From Nocardioides panaciterrulae (lineage in GTDB: Bacteria; Actinomycetota; Actinomycetes; Propionibacteriales; Nocardioidaceae), in the NCBI RefSeq assembly GCF_013409645.1, contig NZ_JACCBG010000001.1, forward strand, positions 3,098,001 to 3,162,000: a DNA stretch of 64,000 nt. Reading direction: 5' to 3'. The position numbers and the translations under genes are program-made. The notes beneath the pieces are model-generated. The model was not told where the DNA came from, did no database searches, and was given only the letters and a program-made list of their open reading frames with translations. Shown one piece after another: positions 49,461 through 59,179 of the stretch (positions are counted from its first letter, which is position 1; each line of letters begins with the position of its first letter).

Positions 49461-50237
49461 ATGCGCCTCGTCACCTGGAACGTCAACTCGCTGCGCTCCC
49501 GCATCGACCGGGTCGAGGCACTGCTCCAGCGGCACGACGTCGACGTGCTGGCGCTGCAGGAGACCAAGGCGCGCGAGGACCAGCTGCCGCTGATGGGCCT
49601 GCAGTCGCTCGGCTACGAGGTCGCCGCCGCCGGCACCAACCAGTGGAACGGGGTCGCGATCATCAGCCGGGTCGGCCTCGAGGACGTCCAGGTCGGGTTC
49701 GAGGGGATGCCCGGCTGGGGCGACCCGGTCGCGCCGGAGGCGCGGGCGATCGGCGCCCGGTGCGGCGGCGTCCGGGTCTGGTCGCTCTACGTGCCGAACG
49801 GCCGCAAGGTCGACGACCCGCACTACGTCTACAAGCTCGACTGGCTGGCCCGGCTGCGGGACGCCGCGCAGCCGTGGCTGGGCGAGGACACCGCGCTGGT
49901 GGGCGACTGGAACATCGCCCCACTGGACGAGGACGTCTTCGACATGGCCCAGTTCGCGAAGTCCACCCACGTGACCCCGCCCGAGCGCGCGGCGTTCCAG
50001 GCCTTCCTCGACGACGGGTACGTCGACGTGGTGCGCCCGCACGCGCCCGGGCCGGAGGTCTACACCTACTGGGACTACTACCGGCAGCGCTACGAGCGCA
50101 ACCGCGGGCTGCGCATCGACTTCGTGCTCGGCTCCCCCTCGCTGGCCGGCCGGGTCACCGGGGCGTTCATCGACCGCGAGGAGCGCGCCGGCACCGGCGC
50201 CTCCGACCACGCACCCGTCGTCGTCGACCTCGACTGA
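49461..50237 (+). CDS. xthA: Exodeoxyribonuclease III / AP endonuclease
   Basis: A 258-residue base-excision repair enzyme with WNVNSLRSR, LQETKA (metal Glu), VGDWNIAP, DFVLGS and the C-terminal DHAPVVVDLD. It cuts the backbone at abasic sites and trims 3' ends. Three bases separate it from the GT-C gene, so it is transcribed with a glycan locus, an unexpected neighbourhood that is probably historical. Confidence 0.95.
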   Translation: MRLVTWNVNSLRSRIDRVEALLQRHDVDVLALQETKAREDQLPLMGLQSLGYEVAAAGTNQWNGVAIISRVGLEDVQVGFEGMPGWGDPVAPEARAIGARCGGVRVWSLYVPNGRKVDDPHYVYKLDWLARLRDAAQPWLGEDTALVGDWNIAPLDEDVFDMAQFAKSTHVTPPERAAFQAFLDDGYVDVVRPHAPGPEVYTYWDYYRQRYERNRGLRIDFVLGSPSLAGRVTGAFIDREERAGTGASDHAPVVVDLD

Positions 50238-50256
50238 CGGCGGCCGAGAGGGACCT

Positions 50257-51813
50257 GTGCCCACGACGCCCGAGACCGGCGCGACGTCGCCGACCCCCGG
50301 TGAGGAGGGGCCGGCGTCCGGGTTCGCCGGCCGGTTCCGCCGCCTGGACCCGCTGGTGCCGCTGACCGGGCTGGTCTCGCTGGCGGTCTACCTGCTCAAC
50401 GGGTTCAACGGCGTGCTGCTGCGCGACATCGGCGTCTACGCCTACGCCGGGCAGCAGGTCGCCGAGGGCGTCCCGCCGTACGTCGCGATCCTCAACCGCG
50501 CCGGGCCGCTGGCCCACCTGGTCCCCGGGCTGGGTGCCTGGGCGGCCCGTCAGGTCGGCGTCGACGACCTGCTGGGGATGCGGTTCCTGTTCGCGCTGCT
50601 GACGGCCGCGGCCGTGTCGGCGGGCTACGTGCTGGCCCGCGACGTGTTCCGCTCCCGGACCGCCGGCCTCGCCGCGGCGGCGACCCTGCTGGCGCTGCGC
50701 GGCTTCGCCTTCTACGCCACCGCCGGCCCCCGGGAGAAGACCACGATGGTGCTGCTGACCACGCTGGGGCTGCTGGCGCTCGTGCACCGGCGCTGGGCGA
50801 CGGCCGGCGTCCTGGTCGCGCTGGCCACGCTGACCTGGCAGCCGGTGCTGTTCGCCGCGCTGCCCGGCGCGGTCGCCGCGGTGCTGCTGCAGCCGCGCGG
50901 GCGGCTCTCCGGGCTGCTCCGGTTCGGCGCAGGCGGGCTCGCGCCGCTCGCGGTCACCGTCGGGTGCTACGCGCTGATCGACCGGCTGCACGTGTTCTGG
51001 AACTGCTTCGTGCTGATCAACCTGCGCTACACCCGCCAGGGCTCGCCGCTGGAGACCCCGGACCGGGTCTGGAACCGGCTGGACCGCGCCTACGACTGGA
51101 GCCTGTGGCTGCTGCTCGCCGGGCTGCTGCTCGTCGTCGTGTGGGGGCTGCTGGCGCTGCCGGCCGCGATCCGGCGCCGGGAGGCGCGGCCGGCCGCGCT
51201 GGTGGGGATCGCGGTCTTCACGCTGGGCAACCTCGCGTGGGCGCTCAAGGCGTTCAACGGCTTCCCGGACGCGTTCGTGATGTTCCCCGGCGCCGCGGTC
51301 GGGGTCGCCGGCCTGGTCCCGCTGCTCGCCCGGCGGCTGCCCGCCCGGGTCGTCGTCGGGGTCGTCACCGCCGGCGCGCTGGCGGCCACGGCGCTGGCCG
51401 CGGACTACTCGGTCTCCTCGCGCGACGACACCCTGCTCGAGCAGCGCCGCGACGTGGACGCGGTGACCGCGATCCTGCCGCCGCACGCCCGGATCCTCTC
51501 GGTCGTCGCCCCGGAGGCGATGGTGCTGGCCCACCAGCGCAACCCCAGCCGGTTCCAGATCCTGAGCAACGGGCTGCGCGCCTACCTCGACGACACCTGG
51601 CCGGGCGGGATCGCCGGCTACGCCCGGTGGATCGGCGACCGGTCGCCGGAGGTGATCGCGGTGGGCCGGACCCTGGACCGGAGCTGGCTGCAGCCGACCC
51701 TCGACGCCGGCTACGACCAGGTCGGCCGGACCTCCCCGTGGCTGTGGTACGTCCGCCGCGACGTGGGGAAGGACACCCTCCAGCGCCTCCGGGAGGCGCT
51801 GGCCACCCACTGA
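50257..51813 (+). CDS. Multi-pass membrane protein, GT-C-like (paralogue A)
   Basis: A 518-residue protein with about ten hydrophobic helices and a C-terminal soluble domain. LLRDIGVYAYAGQQVAEGVPPYVA after the first helix is a GT-C-type first loop with an Asp. It is about the same length as the next gene and aligns with it by eye almost throughout, so the two are tandem paralogues. GTG at 50257. Likely a polyprenyl-phosphate-sugar-dependent transferase; the sugar is unknown. Confidence 0.75.
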   Translation: MPTTPETGATSPTPGEEGPASGFAGRFRRLDPLVPLTGLVSLAVYLLNGFNGVLLRDIGVYAYAGQQVAEGVPPYVAILNRAGPLAHLVPGLGAWAARQVGVDDLLGMRFLFALLTAAAVSAGYVLARDVFRSRTAGLAAAATLLALRGFAFYATAGPREKTTMVLLTTLGLLALVHRRWATAGVLVALATLTWQPVLFAALPGAVAAVLLQPRGRLSGLLRFGAGGLAPLAVTVGCYALIDRLHVFWNCFVLINLRYTRQGSPLETPDRVWNRLDRAYDWSLWLLLAGLLLVVVWGLLALPAAIRRREARPAALVGIAVFTLGNLAWALKAFNGFPDAFVMFPGAAVGVAGLVPLLARRLPARVVVGVVTAGALAATALAADYSVSSRDDTLLEQRRDVDAVTAILPPHARILSVVAPEAMVLAHQRNPSRFQILSNGLRAYLDDTWPGGIAGYARWIGDRSPEVIAVGRTLDRSWLQPTLDAGYDQVGRTSPWLWYVRRDVGKDTLQRLREALATH

Positions 51814-51876
51814 CTGGCACGATCACACCATGACGCCACGACCGCACGGGGGCGCCCGCAGCGAGGAGGACGCCTG

Positions 51877-53430
51877 ATGGCCACCACCCAGGGAGCCCGC
51901 GAGCCCGCGACCGCACCCCGCGACCCGTCGTACTCACGGGGGCCGCGGCGCGGCCGCCTGCGCGGGTTCGACCCGCTCATCCCGCTCACCGGGCTGGTGG
52001 CGGTGCTGGTCTACGTCGGCCACGGGTTCCACGGCTACCTCAGCCGGGACCTGGGCGTCTACACCTACGGCGGCCAGCAGTTCGCCGAGGGCGTGCCGCC
52101 GTATGTCGCGATCGTCAACCGCGCCGGCCCGCTGGCCCACCTGCTGCCCGGCATCGGCGCGTGGCTCTCCCGGCTGGCGGGCATCGACGACATCGTCGGG
52201 ATGCGGGTGCTGTTCATGCTGTTCGCCGCGGCCAGCGTGGCGGCGGCCTACGTGCTGGGCCGCGACACCTTCCGGTCCCGGCTCGCCGGCCTCACCGCGG
52301 CCGCGGCGCTGCTGTGCCTCAAGGGCTTCGTCATCTACTCCACCGGCGGCCCGCGGGAGAAGACCCCGCTGGTGCTGTTCTGCCTGCTGGCGGTGCTGGC
52401 CGTGGTGCACCGGCGGTGGGTGGTCGCGGGGCTGTTCATCGCGCTGGCCACGCTGACCTGGCAGCCGGCGTTCTTCGCGCTGGTGGCGAGTGCGGCGGTG
52501 GCGGCGCTGATGCAGGCGGAGGGCCGGCTGCGCTCGCTGGTGCGGATCGCGGTCGGCGGCCTGGTCCCGCTGGCGGTCACGGTCGCGGTGTACGCCGCGC
52601 TCGGCGACCTGCAGTACTTCCTCGACGACTTCCTCATCATCAACGCCCGCTACACCCACCAGGTGTCGCTGCTCGACTCGCCGGGCTCGATCTGGGCCTC
52701 GACCCTGAAGACCTACGGCTGGACCACCTGGGTGCTGCTCGGCGGCCTGGCGGTGGAGCTGGTGCTGGCGGTGCGAGCCCGGCGGGCGGCGCGCAGTGGC
52801 GACCCGCGGGCGGCCGCGCTGGTGGGCATGGGGGCGCTGACGGTCGTGGGGATCCTGTGGTCGCTGCTGGCCTACAACGGTTGGCCCGACTGCTTCTTCG
52901 CCTTCCCGGTCGTCGTGGTCGGCATCGCCGGCCTGGTCCCGGTGCTGCGGGGCCGGCTGTCGGCGCCGGTGCTGCGCGGCGTGGTCGCGGTCTGGCTGGT
53001 CGCCGTGGTGGTGCTGACGACCGTCTACGCCATCCGCACCCGCGAGAACGGGCTGGACGAGCAGCGTCGCGACGTCGAGGCGGTGCTGCGGGTGCTGCCC
53101 GACGCCCGGATCATGTCGGTCGAGGCGCCGCCGCCGCTGGTGCTCGCCCACCAGCGCAACCCCACCCGGTTCCAGCTGTTCGGCAACGGCCTCGAGGACT
53201 ACCTCCAGGACACCTGGCCCGGCGGCCAGGCGGGCTACGGCCGCTGGGTCGACCAGCACGCGCCGGACCTGCTGGCCGTCGGCACCGAGTCCGCCGTACC
53301 GCCCTGGCTGACGCCGGTGCTGGCCAGCGACTTCGTCGAGGTCGGCGGCACGCCGGGCTGGACCTGGTACGTGCGCCCCGGGGTGGGCCAGGACAAGGTC
53401 GACCGGCTCCGGCAGGTGCTCGGTGGCTGA
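51877..53430 (+). CDS. Multi-pass membrane protein, GT-C-like (paralogue B)
   Basis: A 517-residue paralogue of the preceding gene, sharing LGVYTYGGQQFAEGVPPYVA, LATLTWQP, and in the C-terminal domain the LAHQRNPTRFQ and DTWPGG stretches. ATG at 51877 lies after GAGGACGCCTG. The pair may form a heterodimer or act on two sugars (inference). Confidence 0.75.
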   Translation: MATTQGAREPATAPRDPSYSRGPRRGRLRGFDPLIPLTGLVAVLVYVGHGFHGYLSRDLGVYTYGGQQFAEGVPPYVAIVNRAGPLAHLLPGIGAWLSRLAGIDDIVGMRVLFMLFAAASVAAAYVLGRDTFRSRLAGLTAAAALLCLKGFVIYSTGGPREKTPLVLFCLLAVLAVVHRRWVVAGLFIALATLTWQPAFFALVASAAVAALMQAEGRLRSLVRIAVGGLVPLAVTVAVYAALGDLQYFLDDFLIINARYTHQVSLLDSPGSIWASTLKTYGWTTWVLLGGLAVELVLAVRARRAARSGDPRAAALVGMGALTVVGILWSLLAYNGWPDCFFAFPVVVVGIAGLVPVLRGRLSAPVLRGVVAVWLVAVVVLTTVYAIRTRENGLDEQRRDVEAVLRVLPDARIMSVEAPPPLVLAHQRNPTRFQLFGNGLEDYLQDTWPGGQAGYGRWVDQHAPDLLAVGTESAVPPWLTPVLASDFVEVGGTPGWTWYVRPGVGQDKVDRLRQVLGG

Positions 53431-54478
53431 GCCCGGGACCCCCGGATGGCACGATGGAGGCGTGGACACCTCCCCTGCGCCCGGTCCGGCCGCCGATCCC
53501 GCGGTCGGCACCGTGGTCGACGCCGCCGTCGGCCCCGGTCACCCCGACCGCGGCCGGTTCAAGTACTCCGTGGTGATCCCGGTCTACAACAGCGAGGGGA
53601 TCGTCGGCACGACCGTGGACCGGGTCGTGGAGACCTTCACCGCCGCCGGCCTCGACCACGAGGTGGTGCTGGTCAACGACGGCAGCAGCGACGGCAGCTG
53701 GGAGGTGATCGCCGAGAAGGCGCGCACTCTCCCCCAGGTCGTGGCCCTGGACCTGCTGCGCAACTACGGCCAGCACCACGCGAACCTCGCCGGCCTGCGC
53801 GAGGCCACCGGCGACTACGTCATCACGATGGACGACGACCTGCAGAACCCGCCCGACCAGGCGCTGCTGCTCATCGACGCGGCGCTGGCCGGCCACGACG
53901 TGGTCTTCGGCGAGTTCGCCAGCAAGCAGCACGCGGGGCACCGCAAGCTGGGCAGCCGGCTGGTCGGCTCGATCAACCGCCGGGTCTTCCACCAGCCCGA
54001 CGACCTGGTGGTCTCCAACTACCGGATCCTGCACCGCGACGTCGTCGACCGGATCTGTGCCTCGCGCACCGCGCACCCCTACATCACCGGCCAGGCGCTG
54101 ATCTACTCCCGCCATCCCGGCAACGTGACCGTGCGCCACGAGCCGCGCACCGTCGGCAAGAGCAACTACAACCTGGTGCGCATCCTGCGCCTGGTCCTGA
54201 CGATCCTGTTCTCCTACTCCTCCTACCCGCTGCGGCTCGCGGCGACGGTCGGGTTCGGGATCTCGGCGGTCAGCTTCGTGCTGGGCGCGATCTACTTCCT
54301 GCAGGGGGTCTTCGGCAACACCCACGTGCAGGGCTGGACCACCACGGTGGTGCTGCTGTCGATCTTCAACGGGTTCACGATCGCGCTGCTCTCGATGCTC
54401 GGGGAGTACGTCGTCCGCACGCTGAACGCCGTGAGCGCCCAGGACTCCTACCACGTGCAGACGAGGGTGCCCGAGTGA
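53423..54478 (+). CDS. Family 2 glycosyltransferase, GtrB/DPM-like
   Basis: A 351-residue protein: a short N-terminal tail, a GT-A domain (SVVIPVYNSEGI, VNDGSSDGS, TMDDDLQNPP with the metal-binding Asp residues), and two C-terminal membrane helices (about 260-330). This plan matches enzymes that make polyprenyl-phosphate sugars from nucleotide sugars. It would supply the donor used by the neighbouring GT-C proteins. The start at 53423 overlaps the previous gene by eight bases; GTG at 53462 is an alternative. Confidence 0.88.
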   Translation: MAEPGTPGWHDGGVDTSPAPGPAADPAVGTVVDAAVGPGHPDRGRFKYSVVIPVYNSEGIVGTTVDRVVETFTAAGLDHEVVLVNDGSSDGSWEVIAEKARTLPQVVALDLLRNYGQHHANLAGLREATGDYVITMDDDLQNPPDQALLLIDAALAGHDVVFGEFASKQHAGHRKLGSRLVGSINRRVFHQPDDLVVSNYRILHRDVVDRICASRTAHPYITGQALIYSRHPGNVTVRHEPRTVGKSNYNLVRILRLVLTILFSYSSYPLRLAATVGFGISAVSFVLGAIYFLQGVFGNTHVQGWTTTVVLLSIFNGFTIALLSMLGEYVVRTLNAVSAQDSYHVQTRVPE

Positions 54479-55230
54479 GCCGAGCGAGCCGGCACCTGCT
54501 GGTCGCGGGTGCGCAGCGCTGCGGCACCACCTGGGTGCATGACCTGCTGGCGGCCCATCCCGAGATCGCGATGGCGCGGCCGGCCCGACCCGAGCCGAAG
54601 GTGTTCCTCTCCGCCGAGGACTCCGCCCGCGGCCGGGAGTGGTACCTGCGCACCTACTTCGCCCACGCCGACGGCGAGCGGATCCTCGGGGAGAAGAGCA
54701 CCAGCTACCTGGAGTACGCCGAGGCCGCCGACCGCGCCGCGGAGATGCTCGGCGACCCGCTGGTGCTCGTGGTGCTGCGCGACCCGGTGCGCCGGGCCCG
54801 CTCGCACTGGGCGTTCAGCACCGACCACGGCTACGAGGACCGGCCGCTGGCCGAGGTCCTCGAGCGCAACCTCGAGGGTCCGCTCCCCTGGACCCCCGGG
54901 CGGACCTCGGTCTCGCCGTACGCCTACCTCGAGCGGGGCCGCTACACCGACTACCTCGCGCCGTGGCTGGCGCGGTTCGGTGACGACGTGGTGGTGGCGT
55001 TCCTCGACGAGCTCACCACCGAGGAGGCCGCCCGCACCCGGCTGCTGGAGCGGGTCGGCGTCGACCCGGCCCTCGGCGTACCCCCTGCGGAGGCCGTGAA
55101 CGCCAGCAGCCACCCCGCCCCGGAGCTCGACGAGGGGCTGGTCGCGCGGCTGCGCGAGTACTACCGAGACAGCGACCGGGCGCTCCGCGACCTGGTCGGA
55201 CGAGCCCTGCCGTGGCCCACGGCGGACTGA
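54475..55230 (+). CDS. Sulfotransferase
   Basis: A 251-residue PAPS-dependent sulfotransferase: the 5'-phosphosulfate loop GAQRCGTTWVHDLL at the N-terminus and the 3'-phosphate motif RDPVRRARSHW in the centre. GTG at 54475 overlaps the GT2 stop (GTGA), so translation is coupled. In a glycan locus it probably sulfates a sugar or lipid acceptor. Confidence 0.88.
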   Translation: MSRASRHLLVAGAQRCGTTWVHDLLAAHPEIAMARPARPEPKVFLSAEDSARGREWYLRTYFAHADGERILGEKSTSYLEYAEAADRAAEMLGDPLVLVVLRDPVRRARSHWAFSTDHGYEDRPLAEVLERNLEGPLPWTPGRTSVSPYAYLERGRYTDYLAPWLARFGDDVVVAFLDELTTEEAARTRLLERVGVDPALGVPPAEAVNASSHPAPELDEGLVARLREYYRDSDRALRDLVGRALPWPTAD

Positions 55231-55247
55231 AGGATAGGGACGACACC

Positions 55248-56429
55248 GTGAACACCGCCCGGGACACCAGCACCGACCTGCCCGCGATCGCCTTCAACCA
55301 GGTGCGCCCCGAGGGCGACGAGCTGGCCCACGTGAGCGCCGCGATCACCAGCGGCCTGACCCAGTCCTCGGGCCCGTACACCGCCCGGGCCACGGAGATC
55401 CTCAAGGCCGAGACCGGCTGCCCCGAGGCGCTGCTGACCACCTCGTGCACCGCCGCGCTGGAGCTGAGCGCGCTGCTGCTGGACCTGCAGCCCGGCGACA
55501 CCGTCATCGTGCCGTCGTTCACGTTCGTGACCTCCGCGCTGGCCTACGTGCGCGAGGGCGCGAAGGTGAAGTTCTGCGACATCGAGCCCGAGACCCTGGG
55601 CCCGGACCCCAAGCACGTCGCCGAGCTGCTCGACGACACCGTCCGGGCGGTCGTCGTCGTCCACTACGCCGGCGTCGCCTGCGACATGGACGGGCTGCGC
55701 GAGGTGCTCAAGGACCGCCCCGACGTCGCGATCGTCGAGGACACCGCGCACGCGCTGTTCGGCCGCTGGCGCGGGCAGCCGCTGGGCAGCCTGGGCCGGT
55801 TCGCCACGCTGAGCTTCCACCAGACCAAGAACATCGTCTGTGGCGAGGGCGGCGCGCTGCTGCTCAACGACCCCGAGGACGTCCGCCGCGCGTGGGTGCT
55901 CTACGACAAGGGCACCGACCGCAAGGCGTTCTTCCAGGGCTTCGTCGACAAGTACTCCTGGCGCGACGTCGGCTCGTCCTTCGGCATGTCCGACGCGCTC
56001 GCGGCCTACCTCTACGGCCAGCTGGAGGTCCGCGAGTCGATCCAGGCCCGCCGGCGCGCGGTCTACGAGGGCTACCTCGAGGCGCTCGGGCCGTACGCCG
56101 AGGAGGTCGGCCTGCGGCTGCCGGTGATCCCCGAGCACGTCGACCCGGCGTACCACCTCTTCCACGTGCTGCTCCCCGACCACGAGACCCGCGGCCGGGC
56201 GATCAAGGAGCTCGCGGCGCAGAACATCAGCACCACCTTCCACTACGTGCCCCTGCACAACTCCGAGGGCGGCCGGCAGTTCTCGGCGTACGCCTCCGAC
56301 GACGTCCCGGACTGCCCGGTGACCATCGACGTCAGCGAGCGGCTGCTGCGCCTGCCCTTCCACAACCACCTGACCCGGACGGACGTGGAGCGGGTCTCCG
56401 AGGCGCTCGTGGGGGTCCTGCGGGCGTGA
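55248..56429 (+). CDS. DegT/DnrJ/EryC1 sugar aminotransferase, WecE-like
   Basis: A 393-residue PLP enzyme. TTSCTAALELSALLL, PSFTFVTSALAYV, EDTAHALFG and the PLP lysine in FHQTKNIVCGEGG match dTDP-4-dehydro-6-deoxyglucose aminotransferases (WecE/RffA). It would make a 4-amino-4,6-dideoxyhexose for the surface glycan. GTG at 55248 lies 17 bases after the sulfotransferase stop. Confidence 0.9.
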   Translation: MNTARDTSTDLPAIAFNQVRPEGDELAHVSAAITSGLTQSSGPYTARATEILKAETGCPEALLTTSCTAALELSALLLDLQPGDTVIVPSFTFVTSALAYVREGAKVKFCDIEPETLGPDPKHVAELLDDTVRAVVVVHYAGVACDMDGLREVLKDRPDVAIVEDTAHALFGRWRGQPLGSLGRFATLSFHQTKNIVCGEGGALLLNDPEDVRRAWVLYDKGTDRKAFFQGFVDKYSWRDVGSSFGMSDALAAYLYGQLEVRESIQARRRAVYEGYLEALGPYAEEVGLRLPVIPEHVDPAYHLFHVLLPDHETRGRAIKELAAQNISTTFHYVPLHNSEGGRQFSAYASDDVPDCPVTIDVSERLLRLPFHNHLTRTDVERVSEALVGVLRA

Positions 56430-56485
56430 GCTGAGGCGCCGGGCCCGGGCGGCGTCGGGTCGGCGTCGGCTGGGGTCGGCTCGGG

Positions 56486-56550
56486 TTGCGGAATGGCGAC
56501 AGTCCGCAACCCGACCCCCTCCTGACCTGCGGAATGTCACCAATCCGCAA
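56486..56550. repeat. 65-bp palindromic pair, copy 1
   Basis: Two facing versions of one motif: TTGCGGAATGGCGACAGTCC at the left and the inverted TGCGGAATGTCACCAATCC at the right. Each holds its own TTGCGGA/TCCGCAA stem. The element lies between convergent genes and may terminate both. Confidence 0.8.
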
Positions 56551-56638
56551 ACGCCAGCTACCCCGGGCCCGGCCTCCGCCTCCCGCCGAACCTCGCCCGC
56601 ACCACGCGGACCGCCCACCGTCACCCGCGCCGACCCCG

Positions 56639-56703
56639 TTGCGGAATGGCGACAATCCGCAATCCGGAACCCACCCGACCTGCGGAATGTCACCAATCCG
56701 CAA
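56639..56703. repeat. 65-bp palindromic pair, copy 2
   Basis: Second copy, same length, 153 bases downstream of the first, ending 25 bases before the stop of the flippase-like gene. The 88 bases between copies are GC-rich and show no gene. Confidence 0.8.
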
Positions 56704-56727
56704 GCACCCGGCCGACCCCGACCGCCC

Positions 56728-57957
56728 CTACGCCAGGACGCCGGCGCTCCGCCGGGCGGCGCTCCGGTCCGACCAGGCGAGCAGCACCAGCGCGGCGGCC
56801 TCGACGACGGCGAAGGCGGTGGCCGCGGCGGCCCCGCTGCCGGCGCCGGTGGCCACGAGCAGCACGGCGCCGGGCAGCAGCGAGAGCACCCAGGAGCGCA
56901 GCAGGTGCAGCACCCGGCCGCGCGCGATCACCAGCAGCGTGAGCACCAGGTTGGCCATCGCCAGCGCGCTGCCGACCGCGGCCGGGACCGCGGTGCTGCG
57001 GGTGAGCACCACGTCGCCGCCGAAGACCAGCCGCACCAGCCACGGCCCCAGCAGCCAAGCGAGACCGGCCGCCACCCCGGCGAGCACCACCGCCGCGAGC
57101 AGCAGCCCGTTGCGCAGCCGGTCGAGCTGGTGGCTGCGGCCGGCCACCACCAGCGCGGTGAGCCGGCCGGTGACCGGGGCGACCGCGCCGAGCAGCAGCG
57201 TGTACGGCGCCCGGAACAGCGCCAGCCCCGCGAACAGCGCGGTGACCTCGGCCGGCGCCCCGCCGGCGGCGGCGAGCACCACCGGGGAGCCGGTGAGCAC
57301 CGCCTGCCCGACCAGCTGCGCGGCGCCGGTGCCGCCGACGAACGCCAGCGGGCTGCCGGCGCCCTCGGTGGCACCGGTGCGACGCAGCCGCAGCGTCGAG
57401 GGCCAGCACGCGGTGGCGACGTACCCGACGATCAGGCAGGCGCCGTAGGCCACCGGGTCGGTGACGCCGACCGTCAGCAGCACGCCGGCGACGACCGCCC
57501 GGGTCAGGTTCTCGGTCACCAGCGCCACGCCGACCGCGGTGAACCGTCGCCGCGCGGTCAGCACCCCGCGCACGTAGCCGGCCAGCGCCGCGCCCAGCGT
57601 GACCAGGCCGGCCAGCAGCGCGAACCAGGAGCCGGCGTCGTGGAAGAGCCGCTCCCGGCCGAGCCAGGCCACCAGCGTCACCAGCAGCGCCACCAGCGCG
57701 GCGGCCCCGGCGACCGTCGGCAGCGACCGGCGTACGGCGCCCTCGCCGGCCTGGGCCTCCACGGTGCGGGCCACCCAGTGCTGGACCGGGAAGGTCAGCG
57801 CCGCGCTGGCGAACGACCACCAGCTCCACAGCACCGAGACCGGCGCGGCCGCCCGGCTGCCGAGCGCGTGGGTGACGGTCGCGAAGAAGACGTAGGCGAG
57901 CAGCCCGCTGACCGCGGAGCCCAGGACGAGCGGCGAGGGACGGCGTACGGCGGGCAT
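56728..57957 (-). CDS. Polysaccharide flippase-like membrane protein
   Basis: A 409-residue protein with about twelve hydrophobic helices in the MATE/Wzx-like pattern, rich in Ala, Leu and Val. It most likely moves lipid-linked sugars across the membrane for the adjacent glycan genes. The start is uncertain: ATG at 57957 is chosen, ATG at 57966 is possible; neither has a strong ribosome site. Confidence 0.8.
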   Translation of the reverse strand: MPAVRRPSPLVLGSAVSGLLAYVFFATVTHALGSRAAAPVSVLWSWWSFASAALTFPVQHWVARTVEAQAGEGAVRRSLPTVAGAAALVALLVTLVAWLGRERLFHDAGSWFALLAGLVTLGAALAGYVRGVLTARRRFTAVGVALVTENLTRAVVAGVLLTVGVTDPVAYGACLIVGYVATACWPSTLRLRRTGATEGAGSPLAFVGGTGAAQLVGQAVLTGSPVVLAAAGGAPAEVTALFAGLALFRAPYTLLLGAVAPVTGRLTALVVAGRSHQLDRLRNGLLLAAVVLAGVAAGLAWLLGPWLVRLVFGGDVVLTRSTAVPAAVGSALAMANLVLTLLVIARGRVLHLLRSWVLSLLPGAVLLVATGAGSGAAAATAFAVVEAAALVLLAWSDRSAARRSAGVLA

Positions 57958-58093
57958 CGGCCGCATTCTGCCGGACCCGCGCCGCCACGCGTGAACCGCG
58001 GTGCGCCGCGGTGGCCCGTGGTGGCCCGTGGTGGCCCGCGGGGCCGAGCGGGTCGCGGCCCGGGTGTCGGTGGTCTCGTCCATGCTGGGTGGC

Positions 58094-59179
58094 ATGCAGA
58101 TGATCGGCTGGCTCCTCACCCTCGTCGTGGGCCTCGCCCTGGGCTGCCTGCTCGGGGCGTTCTGGGCGCGCTCGCGCCCCGCGCTCGTGCAGGGCGCGCT
58201 CGACCAGGCCGAGGTGATGCAGGGCCTCGACCGGCTGGGCGACCAGATGGCCCACCTCGACCGACAGCGGGCGGCCTGGCAGGGCCAGTTCCACCAGCAG
58301 GTCACCGACCTGCGCCGCGAGACCAACTCGCTGGCCACCGCGCTGCGCAAGCCCCAGGTCCGCGGGCGCTGGGGCGAGATGCACCTGCGCCGGGCCGTGG
58401 AGCTGGCCGGCCTCGTCGACCGCTGCGACTTCAGCGAGCAGGTGCGGCTCGCCGACGGCGCCCAGCGCCCCGACCTGGTGGTCCACCTGGTCGGGCGGCG
58501 CTCGGTCGTGGTCGACGCCAAGGTGCCGCTGGACGCCTACCTCGACGCCACCTCCGCCGAGGACGACGACGAGCGCGCCGCCCACCTGGCCCGCCACGCG
58601 CGCCAGCTGCGCCAGCACATCGAGCAGCTGGCCGGCAAGGCCTACTGGCGGGCGCTGCCGGAGACCCCCGAGTTCGTGGTGCTGTTCGTGCCGGCCGAGT
58701 CGTTCCTGTCCGCCGCGCTCGAGACCGAGCCGACACTGCTCGAGCACGCCGCGGCCCGCCAGGTGGTGCTGGCCACCCCGACCACGCTGATCGCGCTGCT
58801 GCGCACGGTCGCCCACGGCTGGAGCCACGAGGTGCTCGCCGACCAGGCCCGCGAGATCCAGCGGCTCGGCCGTGAGCTGCACACCCGGCTCGGCAGCATG
58901 GCCGGCCACCTCGACAACGTCGGCCGCTCGCTGAACGCCGCGGTCGGCCACTACAACCAGGCGGTCGGGTCGCTGGAGACCCGGGTGCTGGTCGCCGCGC
59001 GACGGTTCAGCGAGCTCTCGGTCACCGACGAGGAGCTGCCCGCCCCCCGCCAGGTCGAGGCCACCACCCGCTCGCTCGGAACGGTCCAGACCGGTGAGGA
59101 CCTGCCGCGGGTCGGCGTACCCCTCGATCGGCGTGCCGCGGACGACGACGGCGGTCCGGCCAATACGGTGGCGCTGTGA
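58094..59179 (+). CDS. rmuC: DNA recombination protein RmuC
   Basis: About 361 residues: an N-terminal membrane anchor (IGWLLTLVVGLALGCLLGAF), a coiled coil, then the RmuC nuclease-like domain (RGRWGEMHLRRAVELAGL, VVDAKVPLDAYLDA, FVVLFVPAESFLSAAL). RmuC limits inverted-repeat recombination. Several ATGs (58082, 58094, 58100) are possible starts. Confidence 0.92.
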   Translation: MQMIGWLLTLVVGLALGCLLGAFWARSRPALVQGALDQAEVMQGLDRLGDQMAHLDRQRAAWQGQFHQQVTDLRRETNSLATALRKPQVRGRWGEMHLRRAVELAGLVDRCDFSEQVRLADGAQRPDLVVHLVGRRSVVVDAKVPLDAYLDATSAEDDDERAAHLARHARQLRQHIEQLAGKAYWRALPETPEFVVLFVPAESFLSAALETEPTLLEHAAARQVVLATPTTLIALLRTVAHGWSHEVLADQAREIQRLGRELHTRLGSMAGHLDNVGRSLNAAVGHYNQAVGSLETRVLVAARRFSELSVTDEELPAPRQVEATTRSLGTVQTGEDLPRVGVPLDRRAADDDGGPANTVAL

